This document shows, piece by piece, positions 52,640 to 62,662 of a stretch of 64,000 nt of DNA. A program made the position numbers and the translations under genes. The stretch lies in the NCBI GenBank assembly GCA_021796215.1, contig JAJYOK010000007.1:47335-111334 (forward strand), given 5' to 3'. How positions within the stretch are numbered: position 1 is the stretch's first letter; every line of letters begins with the position of its first letter. Under the pieces are notes generated by a model that was not told the origin of the DNA, searched no databases, and saw nothing but the letters and a program-made list of their open reading frames with translations. The DNA is from Bacteroidota bacterium. GTDB lineage: Bacteria > Bacteroidota > Ignavibacteria > UBA10030 > UBA8401.

Positions 52640-53653
52640 ATGAAATTCTCATTTCGTCCCTATACTCTGGAGTTGAAACACGTATTCACCGTTGCTGAAA
52701 TGTCGCGGTCGACAACGCCTGTAATGCTCACTGAGATTGAATATAATGGAATCACCGGTTACGGCGAAGCTTCGATGCCGCCGTATTTAGGAGAATCGCA
52801 TAAAACTGCCGCGGAATTTCTTTCGAAGATTGATTTGAGTAAATACGAAAATCCGTTCGAGCTTGAAATTATTCTTGCTGATATTGATGCAATCGCGCCG
52901 GGCAATCTTGCCGCGAAAGCGTCAGTCGATATTGCATTGCATGATCTCGTCGGCAAACTGATGAACAAACCGTGGTATGACATCTGGGGATTCAGCAAAA
53001 ATACTGCGCCATACATTTCGTTCACCATCGGCATTGATACCCCGGAAGTTGTGCGTCAGAAAGTGAAGGAAGGGGAAGAATACAAAATCATCAAAGTGAA
53101 ATTAGGAAAAGATACCGACAAAGAAATGATTGAAACAATTCGGTCGGTTACAGATAAACCTCTTACCGCCGATGCGAATCAGGGCTGGAGTGATAGAAAT
53201 TATGCCGTTGAAATGGCGCACTATCTTAAAGAAAAGGGGGCCATATATCTCGAGCAGCCGATGCCTAAGGAGGATATTGAAGGCAATGCGTACGTTACGG
53301 AGCATAGTCCAATTTCAACTATCGCCGATGAAGCTGTCCGGCGGCTTGCTGATGTTAAAAATGCTCACGGTGTCTATTCCGGCATTAACATTAAGCTAAT
53401 GAAATCAACAGGTATGCGTGAAGCATATAAAATGCTGATTCTTGCCCGCGCGCTCGACATGAAAGTGATGATTGGCTGTATGACGGAAACATCGTGCGCC
53501 ATTTCTGCCGCTTCGCAACTTTCTCCAATGGCAGATTGGGCTGATCTCGACGGCAATCTTCTCATTAAGAACGATATTTTTACGGGAACAAAAATCATTG
53601 ATGGTCGTCTAACATTGACGAATAAGCCCGGTATAGGAATGGAGAAGTTATAA
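52640..53653 (+). CDS. Dipeptide epimerase (L-Ala-D/L-Glu epimerase-like, enolase superfamily)
   Basis: This 337-residue protein starts at the ATG at 52640; the longer frame begins in a repeat. The catalytic Lys is in KIIKVKLGKDTD. Metal ligands are in DANQGWSDR, IYLEQPMPKE and ISTIADEAVR. The second Lys is in SGINIKLMKSTG. This set is typical of muconate-lactonising/AEE enzymes that epimerise murein dipeptides such as L-Ala-D-Glu for peptidoglycan recycling. The exact dipeptide is inferred. Confidence 0.88.
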   Translation: MKFSFRPYTLELKHVFTVAEMSRSTTPVMLTEIEYNGITGYGEASMPPYLGESHKTAAEFLSKIDLSKYENPFELEIILADIDAIAPGNLAAKASVDIALHDLVGKLMNKPWYDIWGFSKNTAPYISFTIGIDTPEVVRQKVKEGEEYKIIKVKLGKDTDKEMIETIRSVTDKPLTADANQGWSDRNYAVEMAHYLKEKGAIYLEQPMPKEDIEGNAYVTEHSPISTIADEAVRRLADVKNAHGVYSGINIKLMKSTGMREAYKMLILARALDMKVMIGCMTETSCAISAASQLSPMADWADLDGNLLIKNDIFTGTKIIDGRLTLTNKPGIGMEKL

Positions 53654-53674
53654 ATTTCTTTAGCCGGTTACACA

Positions 53675-53718
53675 AAAAATTCCTGAGAAAAATTTAATTA
53701 ACTGGGAATTTTTATTTT
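53675..53718 (+). terminator. Probable terminator after the dipeptide epimerase
   Basis: AAAAATTCC and GGAATTTTT pair around a ~21-nt loop and lead into TATTTTG. It lies 22 nt after the stop codon. Confidence 0.5.
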
Positions 53719-53853
53719 GTTCCCTCTGTTTTTAGGCGGCATGGAAACCCGTTATATCTTTTTGATTCTACACAATAAAGATTCTTTTTGCCGGAACTTG
53801 CAACAAGCGAGTTCGACGGCACCCATCGTCTCACTTTCTCCAGATTCTCAATT

Positions 53854-54837
53854 ATGGCAATCACAGTCAGCAATTTGACCAAACTTTACGGCGAAGAAAA
53901 AGCCATTGACGATATTTCATTTGAAGTAAAATCCGGCGAAATTCTCGGATTTCTTGGTCCGAACGGAGCGGGGAAAACTACGACCATGAAAATTATCACC
54001 TGCTACATGCCGCCAAGTTCGGGATCAGTGACAGTGGATAATTTAAATATTTCAGATCACTCTCTCGCTGTGCGAAAGAAAATCGGCTATCTCCCTGAAT
54101 TAAATCCGCTGTACCTTGATATGAATGTCGTGGAGTATTTAGATTATGCGGCTCACCTTCACGGTATGGAAAAGTCACGCATTAATCATCAATTGAAAGA
54201 AATGATTGAAGTGTGCGGTCTTCACGATGTCCGGCACAAAGATATCGGTGAGCTTTCAAAAGGATTCCGCCAGCGCGTCGGCTTAGCGCAAGCAATGATT
54301 CACGATCCCGATGTGTTGATACTCGACGAACCGACAAGCGGCCTTGACCCGAATCAAATTATTGAAATCCGCAATCTCATTCGCCATTTAGGCAGAGCAA
54401 AAACAGTAATTCTTTCAACGCACATTTTACCGGAAGTGCAAGCGACGTGCGACCGCGTCGTAATTATCAATGAAGGGAAAATAGTTGCAGACGGAACGCC
54501 GAATCAATTGCAGCAAGATTTTCAAGGTTCCGAACTTTTAACGATTGAATTGAAAGCATCTTCTTCTAACCCGATGGAAGACTTATTCCCAAAGATAAAG
54601 AGTCACCATGAGGTTCTTTCTGCGGAATATCAACCGATAGGAAACGAGATGCATCGTTTTACGGTGAAGTTGAACCAAGGAAACGATATTAGAGAAAAGA
54701 TCTTCCGTCAAGCTGTTGCCGAAGGATGGGTCATATTGGAAATGCACCGAAGAGTAACAAGCCTTGAGGAAGTGTTCCATAAATTAACAATGACGCCCGC
54801 CGATGATGATGGGGAAAAATCGCCGTCAGTAAATTGA
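53854..54837 (+). CDS. ABC transporter ATPase (GldA-like)
   Basis: This 327-residue protein starts at the ATG at 53854. It has Walker A GPNGAGKTTTMKII, the signature LSKGFRQRVGLAQAM, Walker B VLILDEPTSGLDPNQ and H-loop LSTHILPE. The extended C-terminal ~80-residue domain resembles those of ABC-2-type exporters. The order ATPase, permease, GldG-like protein, DUF4340 protein is the one seen in the gliding-associated GldAFG module. Whether this organism glides is not shown. Confidence 0.88.
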   Translation: MAITVSNLTKLYGEEKAIDDISFEVKSGEILGFLGPNGAGKTTTMKIITCYMPPSSGSVTVDNLNISDHSLAVRKKIGYLPELNPLYLDMNVVEYLDYAAHLHGMEKSRINHQLKEMIEVCGLHDVRHKDIGELSKGFRQRVGLAQAMIHDPDVLILDEPTSGLDPNQIIEIRNLIRHLGRAKTVILSTHILPEVQATCDRVVIINEGKIVADGTPNQLQQDFQGSELLTIELKASSSNPMEDLFPKIKSHHEVLSAEYQPIGNEMHRFTVKLNQGNDIREKIFRQAVAEGWVILEMHRRVTSLEEVFHKLTMTPADDDGEKSPSVN

Positions 54838-54866
54838 AAAATATTATTAATGACTATGATATTGAT

Positions 54867-55586
54867 ATGACATCTAATCTCAAAAATGTAAAACCGATTT
54901 TTCTAAAAGAGCTGCGCTCTTACTTCAATTCGGCAGTCGCATATGTTGTTATTGTTGTCTTTCTCGTTATTGTAGGGTGGTTTTTTACAAGCGATCTTTT
55001 TCTCATGAACATCGCTTCACTTCGAATGATGTTCGAGATTATTCCTGCGGTATTTCTTTTCGTTATCCCAGCAATCACGATGCGCTTGTTATCTGAAGAA
55101 AAAAAATCAGGCACAATTGAATTATTGACCACCAAACCGCTTACGGATGTTGAGATCATCGCGGGAAAATTTCTTGCCGCATGGGCGCTTGTCGGTATTG
55201 CATTGCTTCCAACGCTTTTGTATTACATCACCATTGCTTCGCTTGGGAACATTGATAATGGACCTGTCATCGGAGGGTATTTAGGTCTGCTTCTCATGGC
55301 TGGTGTGTACGTCGCAATCGGGCTTTTTGCATCAAGCCTCACAGAAAACCAAGTTGTTGCTTTTATTTTGGGCTTTGTTTTTGTTTTCGCCCTCTACATG
55401 CTGGACAAAATTCTTTTTTACCTTCCGGGGTGGTTAGCATCAATAGTTGAATTCTTAGGAATTGATTACCATCTCTCCAACATAGCGCGCGGCGTTATTG
55501 ATACCCGTGATATCATCTATTTTTTGTCAGCGTTATTATTTTCGTTATACGTATCAGTGCTTTCATTACAACGTAGAAATTGGTGA
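54867..55586 (+). CDS. ABC-2-type permease (GldF-like)
   Basis: The start is uncertain: an ATG at 54867 without ribosome site, or a TTG at 54834 overlapping the previous stop. From the ATG it has 239 residues and six membrane segments. The first is YVVIVVFLVIVGWFFTSDLF. RLLSEEKKSGTIELLTTKPL is the ABC-2 motif between helices 2 and 3. It is the membrane channel for the upstream ATPase and is followed by a coupled GldG-like gene. Confidence 0.83.
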   Translation: MTSNLKNVKPIFLKELRSYFNSAVAYVVIVVFLVIVGWFFTSDLFLMNIASLRMMFEIIPAVFLFVIPAITMRLLSEEKKSGTIELLTTKPLTDVEIIAGKFLAAWALVGIALLPTLLYYITIASLGNIDNGPVIGGYLGLLLMAGVYVAIGLFASSLTENQVVAFILGFVFVFALYMLDKILFYLPGWLASIVEFLGIDYHLSNIARGVIDTRDIIYFLSALLFSLYVSVLSLQRRNW

Positions 55587-57160
55587 ACGAACCGGTCTTG
55601 ACTATGAATCTCTCATCGAAGAAATCCCAGGCAATTATAAGAGCGCTTCTCATTCTTGCAATCCTCATTGTGGTCAATATCATTTCAATCCGTATCTTTA
55701 CCCGGTTTGATCTTACCGCACACAATCTCTACACCTTAACGGATGCAAGTAAAAAGCTTGTCGGTTCGCTGGACGATCGTGTCAATATCAAAGCCTATTT
55801 TACGGAAGATCTTCCTGCGCCGTATAACAATAACCGGCGTGAAGTTCTCGACATGCTTAATGATTACAAAGCATATTCACACGGCAATCTTAATTATGAG
55901 TTCATTAGTCCTGCGGATACGAAAGGAGAAGAGGAGGCACAGCAGGAGGGAATTCCTCCGGTTCAGGTGCAAGTTGTTGATCACGATAAGCTGGAAGTAA
56001 AGCGCGCCTATCTCGGTTTAGTTATGGTGTATGAAGATCACAAGGAAGTTCTTCCCGTAATTCAGAATGTTAGCTCGCTAGAATATGATATCAGCAGTGC
56101 GCTGCACCGGCTGACGACCCGAGAAAAAAAGAAAGTGGGTTATACCACAGGGCACGGTGAGGCAGACCTTACTTCCATGAAGCAAGCGTATCAGGAACTT
56201 TCAAAACAGTACAATGTCGTACCGATAGATTTATCACGCACCACTTCAATAGACCCGACTATTTCTGCATTGTTAGTAATCGCCCCGACAAAAGCATTTA
56301 ACGATTCTGCAAAATATCAGCTTGATCAATATATCATGCACGGCGGGAAAATTGCCTTTCTTTTGAATGCTGTTAACGCAACGTTACAACAGCAAATGGC
56401 ACAGCCGCTCTTGCTCGGTTTAGACGACCTTCTTGCACAATACGGCGTTCGTGTAAATCAGGATTTAGTACGCGATGCCCAATGCGCAAATGTGAATTTG
56501 ATGCAACAGCAAATGGGATTCACAATTCAAAGCCAGATTCCTTTTCCATATATGGTTGCGGCATCGAATTTCAGCTCTTCAAATATGATTGTAAAAGACT
56601 TGCATAATGTTATTTTCCCATTTATTAGTTCTGTTGATACAAGTGCAATCGCTTCTAAAGAATTGAAAGCTGAAGTAATTGTGCGTTCATCAAAACACAG
56701 CGGCAGACAAACAGGATTTTTTCCGATTGATCCTATGCATCGTTATACACTTGAAGAATTGTCGGAATCGAATATCCCTCTTGCGGTTGTCGTTGATGGT
56801 TCGTTCAAGAGTTTGTTTGCCGGAAAGAATTTCGCGGTCGATCAAACAGGAAGCACTCTTGATAAAAGCCCGAACACGCGCATTATCGTTGTTGGCGACG
56901 GTGATTTCATGAATGACAACGTTGCGCGTAACCCAGACAATCTTGCTTTGTTTGCCAACATGGTTGATTATTTAACCGACGACGCCGGTTTAATTACCAT
57001 CCGCTCGAAAAATGTTGAGCTGCCGACTCTTGAAGAAGTTTCTGACGGAACTAAAAAAACAGTGAAGTACGGGAATCTACTTCTTCCGCCGGTTTTTGTT
57101 ATTACCTACGGATTGTTTCGCTGGCGTTCACGTCGTGCCCGAAAACGAACTGCAATCTGA
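55583..57160 (+). CDS. GldG-like ABC transporter accessory protein
   Basis: A GTG at 55583 overlaps the permease stop as GTGA and is taken as start; an ATG at 55604 is possible. The protein has 525 residues with an N-terminal helix (AIIRALLILAILIVVNIISI), a large extracytoplasmic region (YFTEDLPAPYNNNRREVLDM, KVGYTTGHGEADLTSMKQAY), and a C-terminal helix with a basic tail. It fits ABC_transp_aux/GldG proteins, which work with GldA/GldF. Confidence 0.85.
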   Translation: MNEPVLTMNLSSKKSQAIIRALLILAILIVVNIISIRIFTRFDLTAHNLYTLTDASKKLVGSLDDRVNIKAYFTEDLPAPYNNNRREVLDMLNDYKAYSHGNLNYEFISPADTKGEEEAQQEGIPPVQVQVVDHDKLEVKRAYLGLVMVYEDHKEVLPVIQNVSSLEYDISSALHRLTTREKKKVGYTTGHGEADLTSMKQAYQELSKQYNVVPIDLSRTTSIDPTISALLVIAPTKAFNDSAKYQLDQYIMHGGKIAFLLNAVNATLQQQMAQPLLLGLDDLLAQYGVRVNQDLVRDAQCANVNLMQQQMGFTIQSQIPFPYMVAASNFSSSNMIVKDLHNVIFPFISSVDTSAIASKELKAEVIVRSSKHSGRQTGFFPIDPMHRYTLEELSESNIPLAVVVDGSFKSLFAGKNFAVDQTGSTLDKSPNTRIIVVGDGDFMNDNVARNPDNLALFANMVDYLTDDAGLITIRSKNVELPTLEEVSDGTKKTVKYGNLLLPPVFVITYGLFRWRSRRARKRTAI

Positions 57161-57194
57161 AAACGCCGTACCATCGTAATAATTTTGAATCGTT

Positions 57195-58076
57195 ATGAAT
57201 AAGAACCTTTACATTCTTGCTGCTGTGCTTGTTGTCTTACTAGTTGCGGCATTCATTGTTATGAACATGCCTGGCGAAGTGGATACAAATACCGAACACT
57301 CACAATTATTTCTTTCTGTTGATTCTTCCGCCGTTGACGGTATCGAAATCAAAAGCCCAACAAGCAAAATTAAATTGGAAAAAGAAGGCAGTACATGGTA
57401 CGTCTCTTCTCCAATACATTATCGCGCCGACCAAAAATCTGTGGCGAATGCTCTGCATGAATGCAAGACGCTTTCGGTGCTTAACCTTATTTCCGATAAG
57501 CCTGAAAAGTTTTCAATTTTTCGCGTGGATTCTTCAGGAACTCTGGTCCGTCTGTTCCAAAATGGTTCAAAGGAGTCATCTTTTATAATCGGGAAAATGG
57601 GACCCGATTATACAAATTCTTATGTGCGCATGGCGGATGCAAATCAAGTGATGCTCGCACATGGAGTTTTAGAATTCACATTCAACCGCCAATTGAAAGA
57701 ATGGCGCGACCGGGCAATCGTCAATATTCCGCGCGATGAAATCAAAAACATCATTTTTCACAATGGTAAAAATTCCTATCAATTAGCTTTCAAAGACAGC
57801 GTGTGGATGCTCGACAACAAGCGTGCAAAGGCTTCTGCTGTGAATAGCCTGATCGCTTCTCTTTCAAATTTCCAAGCTGATGATTTTGTTGATTCAACTT
57901 TAACACCCGCCCCTAAAATTTCTTCCACTCTTTCTTTTGCTGGAATGATGCTTCGTTTTGCAGAAGATGGAAAGGACAAATACTATGTCCAATCGTCAAG
58001 CTCGACGCAATGGTATATTGTTCAAGGCTGGCAGGCAAAAGAGCTTCTCAAATCCCCAAAGGACCTTCTTGAGTAA
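57195..58076 (+). CDS. DUF4340 domain protein
   Basis: This 293-residue protein has an N-terminal anchor helix (LYILAAVLVVLLVAAFIVMN). Repeated beta-rich units follow with VDGIEIKSPTSKIKLEKEGS, TWYVSSPIHYRADQKSVANA and FIIGKMGPDYTNSYVRMADA. DUF4340 proteins usually accompany GldG-like genes, as here, 34 nt after the previous stop. It is probably an extracytoplasmic part of the same ABC module. The function is unknown. Confidence 0.85.
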   Translation: MNKNLYILAAVLVVLLVAAFIVMNMPGEVDTNTEHSQLFLSVDSSAVDGIEIKSPTSKIKLEKEGSTWYVSSPIHYRADQKSVANALHECKTLSVLNLISDKPEKFSIFRVDSSGTLVRLFQNGSKESSFIIGKMGPDYTNSYVRMADANQVMLAHGVLEFTFNRQLKEWRDRAIVNIPRDEIKNIIFHNGKNSYQLAFKDSVWMLDNKRAKASAVNSLIASLSNFQADDFVDSTLTPAPKISSTLSFAGMMLRFAEDGKDKYYVQSSSSTQWYIVQGWQAKELLKSPKDLLE

Positions 58077-58150
58077 GTTCTAGCAATTTAGGGGAAAAAT
58101 TATTCTAGACTCACGAATATCACAAACCCAATTTTAAGCTGTTCGCACCC

Positions 58151-58179
58151 TTGCATTGATTTCCTTAGTTTCGTATATT
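58151..58179 (+). promoter_or_regulatory. Promoter for tRNA-Leu
   Basis: TTGCAT (58151-58156), 17 bp, TATATT (58174-58179). It lies 12 nt before the tRNA. Confidence 0.8.
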
Positions 58180-58190
58180 TTCCACGACAT

Positions 58191-58273
58191 GCGGAAGTGG
58201 TGGAACTGGCAGACACACCATCTTGAGGGGGTGGCGCCCAAAAGGCGTGCGGGTTCAAGTCCCGCCTTCCGCA
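58191..58273 (+). tRNA. tRNA-Leu(GAG)
   Basis: Acceptor GCGGAAG pairs with CTTCCGC and the discriminator is A. The anticodon loop CTTGAGG gives GAG. A long variable arm (GGCGCCCAAAAGGCGT) and T arm GCGGG TTCAAGT CCCGC follow. CCA is not encoded. Confidence 0.96.
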
Positions 58274-58310
58274 CGAGTTTCAAAATAGTTTAAAAAATTT
58301 TGGTGTTGAA

Positions 58311-58721
58311 ATGAAACGTTTCTACAGTATTGCAGGATTAGTAGTAGTTGCATTTCTCGCATTCGGCGGTGTCATTAAGTATGGATCATTGCAAGCACAA
58401 AGTGATAATAGCGGAAATATTGTTATTCAATGGCAATCAGAAGACGAATCTAACGTAGGAGCTTATTATGTCCAACGTAGCGCGTCTGCAAGTAGTGGCT
58501 ATCAAGACGTAAGTTCAATATTCAAGCCAAGGGGGAATTACTTTACATATCAATTTACCGATTACGCAGTTTTTAAGACGACTGAAACGAATTCTTATTT
58601 TTACCGAATCAGAATAGAGGGGAAAGATAATAGTGAAAGCTATTCAGACCATGTGTTTGTTACGCACACCACTTCTGGTGTACGTCGAACATGGGGAAGC
58701 CTAAAAGCAATGTTTCGATAA
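58311..58721 (+). CDS. Secreted FN3-like small protein
   Basis: This 136-residue protein has a signal peptide (FYSIAGLVVVAFLAFGGVIK ending LQAQ). It has a single beta-sandwich resembling fibronectin type III (IVIQWQSEDESNVGAYYVQR, SYFYRIRIEGKDNSESYSDH). It is followed by a strong terminator and lies 38 nt after tRNA-Leu, possibly on the same transcript. The role is unknown. Confidence 0.7.
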   Translation: MKRFYSIAGLVVVAFLAFGGVIKYGSLQAQSDNSGNIVIQWQSEDESNVGAYYVQRSASASSGYQDVSSIFKPRGNYFTYQFTDYAVFKTTETNSYFYRIRIEGKDNSESYSDHVFVTHTTSGVRRTWGSLKAMFR

Positions 58722-58741
58722 TAAAAAAGCAAATCCACAAA

Positions 58742-58769
58742 GCGTGGCATGGAGCCACGCTTTTTTTTT
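58742..58769 (+). terminator. Rho-independent terminator
   Basis: GCGTGGC and GCCACGC pair around ATGGA, followed by nine T. It ends the FN3-like gene and lies just upstream of maf. Confidence 0.95.
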
Positions 58770-58776
58770 ATCTTTT

Positions 58777-59364
58777 ATGATTGACAAAAAAAGGAAATTC
58801 ATTCTCGCTTCACGTTCGCCACGACGAGCACATTTGCTGCATCAAATCGGAATGAAGTTTTCTATTCAGGAAAGTAATGTGGATGAAATTATTGACACAA
58901 CTAAAACTCCTGCAGAAAACGTTATGTCATTATCTCTTCAAAAGGCGCTAGCTGTCGCATCTCGTGCTGCTTCGGGAATTGTTATCGGGTCGGATACTAT
59001 TGTTGTGCTTCAGAAACAAATTCTTGGCAAGCCAGAAACACGAAGAGAAGCTGCTATGATGCTTCACAAACTGAGCGGACGCACACATACAGTATTTACC
59101 GGATTTGCAATTGTTGACGCTCAATCGAAACGCTCTCTTATTGATTATGAAAAAACAAAAGTCACCTTTCGCGCTTTAAGCAATAAAGAGATTCAAGAAT
59201 ATGTCCGATCTGGCTCTCCGTTAGATAAAGCCGGAGCGTACGGAATTCAGGATGATTACGGTGCGGTGTTTGTACAACGCATTGATGGATGTTATTACAC
59301 TGTTGTTGGATTTCCCTTGACAAAATTTTATATTGCATTGCAAAAATTTCTTCAGTCTTCATAA
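58777..59364 (+). CDS. maf: Maf-family nucleotide pyrophosphatase
   Basis: This 195-residue protein starts at the ATG at 58777; the longer frame runs through the upstream terminator. Motifs are FILASRSPRRAHLLHQIG (SxSPRR), VIGSDTIVVL, LGKPETRREA and DKAGAYGIQDDYGAVF. Maf/YhdE proteins hydrolyse non-canonical or canonical NTPs to monophosphates and have been tied to septum control. Confidence 0.93.
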   Translation: MIDKKRKFILASRSPRRAHLLHQIGMKFSIQESNVDEIIDTTKTPAENVMSLSLQKALAVASRAASGIVIGSDTIVVLQKQILGKPETRREAAMMLHKLSGRTHTVFTGFAIVDAQSKRSLIDYEKTKVTFRALSNKEIQEYVRSGSPLDKAGAYGIQDDYGAVFVQRIDGCYYTVVGFPLTKFYIALQKFLQSS

Positions 59365-59382
59365 CGGAATAAAAGGACGTGC

Positions 59383-59790
59383 ATGGAAAAGAAAATTCGC
59401 GTACTTGTAGCAAAAGCGGGATTAGATGGACACGACCGCGGCGCTAAAGTTATTGCCGCCGCATTACGCGATGCCGGCATGGAAGTTATCTACACCGGGC
59501 TCAGGAAAACACCGGAGATGATTGTTGAAGCGGCATTGCAGGAAGATGTTGACGCCATCGGCATCAGTTCATTGAGCGGCGCGCATATGACCATTTTCCC
59601 GAAAGTGAAATCCTTAATGACAGAAAAAGGAATGGAGGATGTGCTGTTGTTTGGAGGCGGGATTATTCCTCAACAGGACATTCAGAAGCTTAAAGAATTA
59701 GGGGTCGGAGAATTGTTCACACCTGGCGCACCAACAATTGAAATTGTAAATTATCTCCGTCAATGGCATGGGCAACACCACACAGTTTAA
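59383..59790 (+). CDS. Cobalamin-binding domain protein (methylmalonyl-CoA mutase small subunit type)
   Basis: This 135-residue protein is a free B12-binding domain. [20 protein letters not shown] contains the D-x-H-x-x-G motif whose His coordinates cobalt. [12 protein letters not shown] and [16 protein letters not shown] are typical of the C-terminal mutase domain. The large mutase subunit must be encoded elsewhere. Its end overlaps by four bases the end of the convergent DNA polymerase gene. Confidence 0.92.
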   Translation: MEKKIRVLVAKAGLDGHDRGAKVIAAALRDAGMEVIYTGLRKTPEMIVEAALQEDVDAIGISSLSGAHMTIFPKVKSLMTEKGMEDVLLFGGGIIPQQDIQKLKELGVGELFTPGAPTIEIVNYLRQWHGQHHTV

Positions 59791-62141
59791 TTGTCAAGTG
59801 AAATAGACGGCTCGGGATTTTCCCACTCATGCTTTTCTCCTTCGTCTGCCTGCACTTTTCTGGAAATGATTGAGACTGACGAAGCATCAAACCCGAACAA
59901 ATCTTCCGATGAGAACACGGCGTGAAAATTGCGCTCAGAGAAAAACGGCGTGAACTTAGCCGCAAATTCATCGAGGCGCTTCAAGTAATAGGCAACGTTT
60001 TCATCCGGGAAGTTTGGATCCCACTCTGAAACTTCTTTTGCATTTTCAAAACTTTTGATATTTGCATCATTTCCTGTGATGTAATACGAAATTCTATCAC
60101 CTGCTTTATATTTTTCCGGTGAATGAAGTGCAAGTTCGTAACTCGCCGTTCGATTTCGCCGCTGGTTGGCAACGTCGCGTTCATACTCTTTCAGGGAATC
60201 TTTCAAGGTTTCGGTCCGCCCAAAATCGCGCACATCAATTGTATGTTCGTGAAGAGAACGTTCGATTTCAAGATAGAGCGCATGAAGCTCTTGTATCCTG
60301 CTATTCATAATGCAGTCAACTGCTTGCTGAATAAAGCTTCTGCCGAAACGTTCCATGCTTCGCGAAATTAGTGATGAGCCTCTGATTGTAATCTTGTCAT
60401 CATAACCGAGGAGTGCATAATTTTTTTTCTTGTAACTCAAAATCTTTTTGTACCGCCCTGCAAACCCCAAATGAATTCCTTCTGGGAGATGAGAAGAAAG
60501 ATTTTCGACGAACCGGCGCTCCTCTTCTTCACCTTTGACATTATCAGGAGGCTGAAAATATATTCCATCGGTATCAACTTCAATAACAACGCCGTTGAAC
60601 AGCTCAATTTCCTGAATAAGCTGCTTTAAGAGTATTTGCCCGGTCGTGGTAACAATATCTGCTTTCGCATAATCATTAAACAATCCTTTACTGTATCCCA
60701 AATAGCCATAAAAAGAATTGATTAGGATTTTGAACGAAGATTGAATTGCATCAAGCTGCATTCGTTCGAACTCCTCAGTAGCAGATTGCATTTTGCGTTT
60801 TGTGTCGAGACGCAATTTTGTTAGATGCCGCAAAGATTTCTGGAATGTATTCAGATCGTCGCTTGCAGGAGAAAGTTTTTTCGACAGCATAATGGAAGGA
60901 TACAGTGACTCAACATCAGCGTGAACTACCGGGCCAAGGACACCGGTATAATAAACAGCTGTGAACCCGCCTGTGGTCTGGACTCCCGTTTCTGGTTTAG
61001 GTATGGAATGACGTTTGCGTAAATACTCCCGAAGAAAAAGTGATTCAATCTTTGCCGCTGAGCCGGTGCGAGCTAACGTGCCGTAATTAAACGGAAGCAT
61101 CTGTGTCAGAAAAAAAGTGCTCATGGAAAGTCTGTCGGCTAACGCACGCGTTTCCCGAACATCGTCGAGGGCATAACGTTTAAGGGTTTCCGGCTCATGA
61201 TCCCAATACCACGAAATTTTTTCTCCAGGAATATACACACGGTCAGGCGCTGCAATGCCGAAATATTTCGCAGCATATTTCAATCCGTAGCTTTCGAGAT
61301 TTCTCCGTGAGACGTCATACGATTGAAGGAGAAGCCATGTATCAATAATATGCCGGCCTGCAATTTCAAAATTCTGATATTCCACTTCACGTTCCGCGAA
61401 AGAAGAACGCATATTGAATACGCGCGGCGGCGAACCGTCGCGGCCGATTGCAAATTCAGTTTCGTGCAGTTGACAGCGCTGCAGCAAATACGGAAGGTCA
61501 AAATTAAAAATGTTGTGTCCTTCAATAACGTCCGGATCGTTTTCACGAATGATACGAATACATTCCTCAAGCAAAGTAGGTTCAGAAACATTTTTCCCGC
61601 CCAGGGTTTTTTCCCACCCGCGATTATCTGAAAGCGAGATAAGTATAATGCGGTCTTCAGACCTTCCCGCATTGCTGAATTTGTAGCTCCGAGAGTAGGT
61701 TTCAATATCCAATTGCAAACGGTGCAAGTCACTGAATTGCATTCCTTTGAAGAGAGTTTTTCCTGATTGAATTAAATACTGAGTGCTTGTGTCAGCCTTG
61801 AGATGAATTTGTTCAATCTCTGTGTACGATTCGATCTTTTTTTGTGATGTACGATTTACTTTTTCAACGATGAAACGAATAGCATCCCACATATCCGATA
61901 ACCGTTTGAATGCACAGACGTACCGATAATAATTTTCTCCTTGAAGTTCTTTTACCCAAAAAGACTTAGAGAAATCTGCAATGAGATTTTGATCCGATAA
62001 ATAGAAAAAGGGATAAAATGCCTCGTCCCGAAAAGTAACAGAATGTTCATCGCGGTTGTAGATGCGCACCGTTGAGTCGTCCACTATTTGGACGGAAACG
62101 ATGCGTTCTTCGTTATCATGTCCGAAAAGAAGGGAATCCAT
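59787..62141 (-). CDS. Family-B DNA polymerase
   Basis: This 784-residue protein has both domains intact. The exonuclease has [10 protein letters not shown] (D145, E147), [15 protein letters not shown] and [12 protein letters not shown]. The polymerase has [15 protein letters not shown] (motif A), [13 protein letters not shown] (motif B) and [12 protein letters not shown] (motif C). It is shorter than most PolII proteins. Family-B enzymes act in repair or restart in bacteria. It has no partner genes nearby. Confidence 0.92.
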   Translation of the reverse strand: MDSLLFGHDNEERIVSVQIVDDSTVRIYNRDEHSVTFRDEAFYPFFYLSDQNLIADFSKSFWVKELQGENYYRYVCAFKRLSDMWDAIRFIVEKVNRTSQKKIESYTEIEQIHLKADTSTQYLIQSGKTLFKGMQFSDLHRLQLDIETYSRSYKFSNAGRSEDRIILISLSDNRGWEKTLGGKNVSEPTLLEECIRIIRENDPDVIEGHNIFNFDLPYLLQRCQLHETEFAIGRDGSPPRVFNMRSSFAEREVEYQNFEIAGRHIIDTWLLLQSYDVSRRNLESYGLKYAAKYFGIAAPDRVYIPGEKISWYWDHEPETLKRYALDDVRETRALADRLSMSTFFLTQMLPFNYGTLARTGSAAKIESLFLREYLRKRHSIPKPETGVQTTGGFTAVYYTGVLGPVVHADVESLYPSIMLSKKLSPASDDLNTFQKSLRHLTKLRLDTKRKMQSATEEFERMQLDAIQSSFKILINSFYGYLGYSKGLFNDYAKADIVTTTGQILLKQLIQEIELFNGVVIEVDTDGIYFQPPDNVKGEEEERRFVENLSSHLPEGIHLGFAGRYKKILSYKKKNYALLGYDDKITIRGSSLISRSMERFGRSFIQQAVDCIMNSRIQELHALYLEIERSLHEHTIDVRDFGRTETLKDSLKEYERDVANQRRNRTASYELALHSPEKYKAGDRISYYITGNDANIKSFENAKEVSEWDPNFPDENVAYYLKRLDEFAAKFTPFFSERNFHAVFSSEDLFGFDASSVSIISRKVQADEGEKHEWENPEPSISLDN

Positions 62142-62231
62142 AAAGGAAAATTATAGAAGCGAAGATTGAAAAGCAATTACGGCAGGTAAGCGAGGGGGAA
62201 ATAATTAACAAATTGCATTAACATAGCAATT

Positions 62232-62286
62232 GCGGAAAGGGTGGGATTCCCGCTCCGCCGTGCGGAGCGAGGCGAGCGAACCCACG
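62232..62286 (-). pseudogene. tRNA-Ser 3'-end remnant split by a 28-nt palindromic insert
   Basis: On the minus strand the sequence is CGTGGGTTC, a 28-nt insert (62277-62250) containing CGCTCCGC/GCGGAGCG, then GAATCCCACCCTTTCCGC. The outer parts equal the T arm and acceptor strand of tRNA-Ser(GGA) at 62559. The break falls in the TTC-GAA centre of the T loop. It starts 13 nt after the GIY-YIG stop. Confidence 0.9.
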
Positions 62287-62298
62287 ACACTACGCAAT

Positions 62299-62556
62299 CT
62301 ATTTCCAATCTCTCACAATTTTAGCAATCTTTCTTCGTCCGGTCGAGCTTTTGAACCATTTCTCTCGCTGTCGTGCTTCTTCTCTCTTTGTGGAAGCCTC
62401 AACGTACACTAATTTCCACGGACGGCCGGCTTTCGTTGAGAATGTCTTACCCGCATTATGCTGCTTCAGTCGCCGGTTAATGTTGTTGGTATAACCGGTG
62501 TATGTTCTGTCAAGAGATGCTGAGTAGAGAATATATACCACATAACGGGAACCCAT
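62299..62556 (-). CDS. GIY-YIG nuclease domain protein abutting tRNA-Ser(GGA)
   Basis: This 85-residue protein begins two nt after the tRNA 3' end. It is just a GIY-YIG domain: [20 protein letters not shown] (with Y-T-G in place of Y-I-G), [14 protein letters not shown], then [20 protein letters not shown] (catalytic Glu region) and [13 protein letters not shown]. Small nucleases of this type resemble SLX1/UvrC domains. The frame stays open through the whole tRNA. It is flanked by the tRNA and a copy of its 3' end, which suggests a tiny tRNA-targeting element. Confidence 0.87.
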   Translation of the reverse strand: MGSRYVVYILYSASLDRTYTGYTNNINRRLKQHNAGKTFSTKAGRPWKLVYVEASTKREEARQREKWFKSSTGRRKIAKIVRDWK

Positions 62557-62558
62557 TG

Positions 62559-62645
62559 CGGAAAGGGTGGGATTCGAACCCACGGTACGGTTTCCCGCAC
62601 ACACGCTTTCCAGGCGTGCCAGTTCAACCACTCCTGCACCTTTCC
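62559..62645 (-). tRNA. tRNA-Ser(GGA)
   Basis: Acceptor GGAAAGG pairs with CCTTTCC and the discriminator is G. Anticodon stem CACGC/GCGTG with loop CTGGAAA gives GGA. A long variable arm and T arm GTGGG TTCGAAT CCCAC follow. CCA is not encoded. Confidence 0.96.
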
Positions 62646-62662
62646 GGAAAAACAAGCGGAAA

